Assembly (NCBI GenBank): GCA_034336665.1 | Contig: CM067570.1 | Location: 18,738,502 to 18,802,501 of the forward strand | DNA length: 64,000 bases | Origin: Luscinia megarhynchos | Taxonomy: Eukaryota; Chordata; Aves; Passeriformes; Turdidae | Direction: 5' to 3' | Shown here: positions 62,401 through 64,000 of the stretch, piece by piece | Position numbering within the stretch: the stretch's first letter is position 1 | Layout: every line of letters begins with the position of its first letter | Notes under the pieces: generated by a model | Seen by the model: only the letters and a program-made list of their open reading frames with translations | What the model was told of the DNA's origin: nothing | Database searches by the model: none | Made by a program: the position numbers and the translations under genes

Positions 62401-64000
62401 TAGGGAGATTACAGAAGATTTTTGCAGTGCTTTGCGTAGAGGAGTGAAGGAAGGTATATTGAGGAAGTGTTTCTCCTTTGTCAATCAAGTTATTAAATGT
62501 ATTTGAAGACATTTTTCGCCACCTTGGCTGGTTATTACACCTTGGAAAGTCTTTAGTGTCTCAGACTTTTATTGGTTGTGTAATGTGACAGGACAAGAGA
62601 TTACTGCATGTCAGCTACTGATTTCCTCTTGGATGGAGTAGGATCATGAATGATTCCAGGCAGAGTGAGAACTGCCTCTCCCACAGAAACATGCCAACCT
62701 GTTCTAAAACTTCCATGGTGTCTGTTTTGTAGATTGTGGATTTGCTGAGGTTTTTAAACGTCCTTTATAAACATGACTGCTCTGATACCTCTAAGGTGAG
62801 GATGTAGGAGCTTCTGAAACACTCAGAAAGGATGTAGGAGAAAATGAAATCCTTTTCTCTTGCTGTTAGTCTTTATTATGTCTAAGGTGCTTATCTTTTT
62901 ATCTAAACATGAGAATCAGCAGCAAAATCCTGAAAATTATTATCAGGAGGTCGTCAGCATTTATACTAAAAGAGGTTACTTTATTGAAACATTGCCAAGA
63001 TGTATCTTCAAACATTAAATTTACAAAGTTTCTGGAGAGCCAAAGTGTGCCTGAGTGGTTCTGTCTGAAGAAGAGTTCAGCGTGGGCAGATGCATTGCTC
63101 TCCTAGTGCATAGATAATGTGGGAGAGTGGTTTGAATTTATAAAAAAAGCAAACATGCAAAAAATTATTGCAATGTTTCTGCACATCCTGTGTCAGAGGC
63201 GATGTTTTGGGTGCCATTGACTAACAGTGATGCTGTTAAAGAGGGACTGTAAAATGATCTATTTTATTACTTGGTAGGAGGATGTGTATCTTGATGGAAA
63301 CTTATGTACTGCAAAATATTTTTTCCTAATAGAACAATAGTTGTTTAGAGTTAGCCTCATTATAGTTGTTGCTCTTTTAACCAAGTACTAGAAGTAAGAT
63401 GTCTGTTATTAGGCTGTCAACTGACTTGGCATTTGCACTCATGTTTGAAGATAACTAATCTTGCTAAACAGAGGAAGATCTAAGATTTTTTACATTTTTG
63501 CATACTAAACCCAGACATGTGTAAAAGTGATTTTTTTATTGTTATGGTAAGTCTTGCTTATCTTTAAAGGCAAGATACTTTTGCAGTAAAAAAATGTAGA
63601 AAAAGAACATTGTCTTTAGCAATAAGGTATGAAAAATTATTAGAGAAAAATTTCTAAACAAGTATGGTCTTGGGGAGAGAGGAAATCAATTCCATCCATT
63701 CATTTCTATGAGAGTTGCCTTGCTGCACACTAAAAAACAGTAAGGTATGCAATTTAGCAAGAACCAAACCTCCTTAAATATTTTCAGCTAAAAAAATAGG
63801 AAATATTTTTTGTTTAAATATCCTGAAATTTTAAATTTGGAGAGCTTCACTTGAAATCAGATATCATTAGTTGAAGTAAATAATTCAGTTAGTATATAGA
63901 AAAATATTGTATTTATTCAGAAGCAATCCATAGAAACTTTTAACTTTAAGGTTTTGTATATGGCTTAATGCAATTGGTAGCAATAAACATATAGGATTTA
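59471..64000. other. Region upstream of SPC25, no gene recognised
   Basis: AT-rich sequence resumes after the CpG island. G6PC2 and ABCB11 exons, expected further on from mammalian gene order, were looked for and not seen. A short GA microsatellite lies at 61630-61645. Nothing else could be supported. Confidence 0.6.
61630..61645. repeat. GA dinucleotide microsatellite
   Basis: This is a short pure GA run of about eight units in non-coding DNA. Confidence 0.85.

Noticed and set aside
1..64000. CRISPR arrays, bacterial operons, tRNA or rRNA genes
   Set aside because: None seen. The only tandem arrays are minisatellites and microsatellites, and the genome is clearly vertebrate.

Overview
This is a window from a vertebrate nuclear genome, most likely a bird. 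The coding sequence is split into short exons with GT-AG introns. The interspersed repeats are few and are mainly CR1 LINE fragments with the typical avian 3' end (ATTCTATGATTCTA-like, or its reverse complement), plus one LTR of a type I know from avian ERVL-like elements. No bacterial-style gene organisation is present, and most open reading frames in the window are chance frames in introns.

Layout. (1) Positions 1-44,880, plus strand: the 3' two thirds of a ceramide synthase gene of the CERS5/CERS6 group. Seven coding exons are visible (6070-6127, 19932-19982, 20725-20817, 24286-24414, 27752-27858, 41264-41420, 44719-44880). They join in frame to 251 residues ending at a TAA. The N-terminal exons (first membrane helix and Hox-like domain) lie upstream of the window. 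(2) The large intron 27,859-41,263 holds a degenerate CR1, an ERV-type LTR, a CT microsatellite and a GC-rich minisatellite with a 76-bp then 44-bp period. (3) Positions 44,881-55,864: gene-free tail-to-tail intergenic DNA with a CR1 encoding the decayed end of a reverse transcriptase. (4) Positions 55,865-58,767, minus strand: the complete coding sequence of SPC25, a subunit of the NDC80 kinetochore complex, in six coding exons encoding 234 residues. (5) Positions about 58,800-59,470: the CpG-island promoter of SPC25. It carries E2F/CDE-like, CHR-like and CCAAT motifs and an 18-bp GC-box-like minisatellite of 14 clear copies. (6) Positions 59,470-64,000: no gene recognised.

The two genes are functionally unrelated (sphingolipid synthesis at the ER; kinetochore-microtubule attachment). 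Their closeness matches the region I remember around mammalian CERS6-NOSTRIN-SPC25, but no NOSTRIN exon is visible here. The most interesting observation is that the ceramide synthase is unusually divergent from CERS6. The divergence is concentrated in the loop between the last two membrane segments, which is known to set acyl-CoA chain length. It may be a diverged CERS6 paralogue rather than ordinary CERS6.
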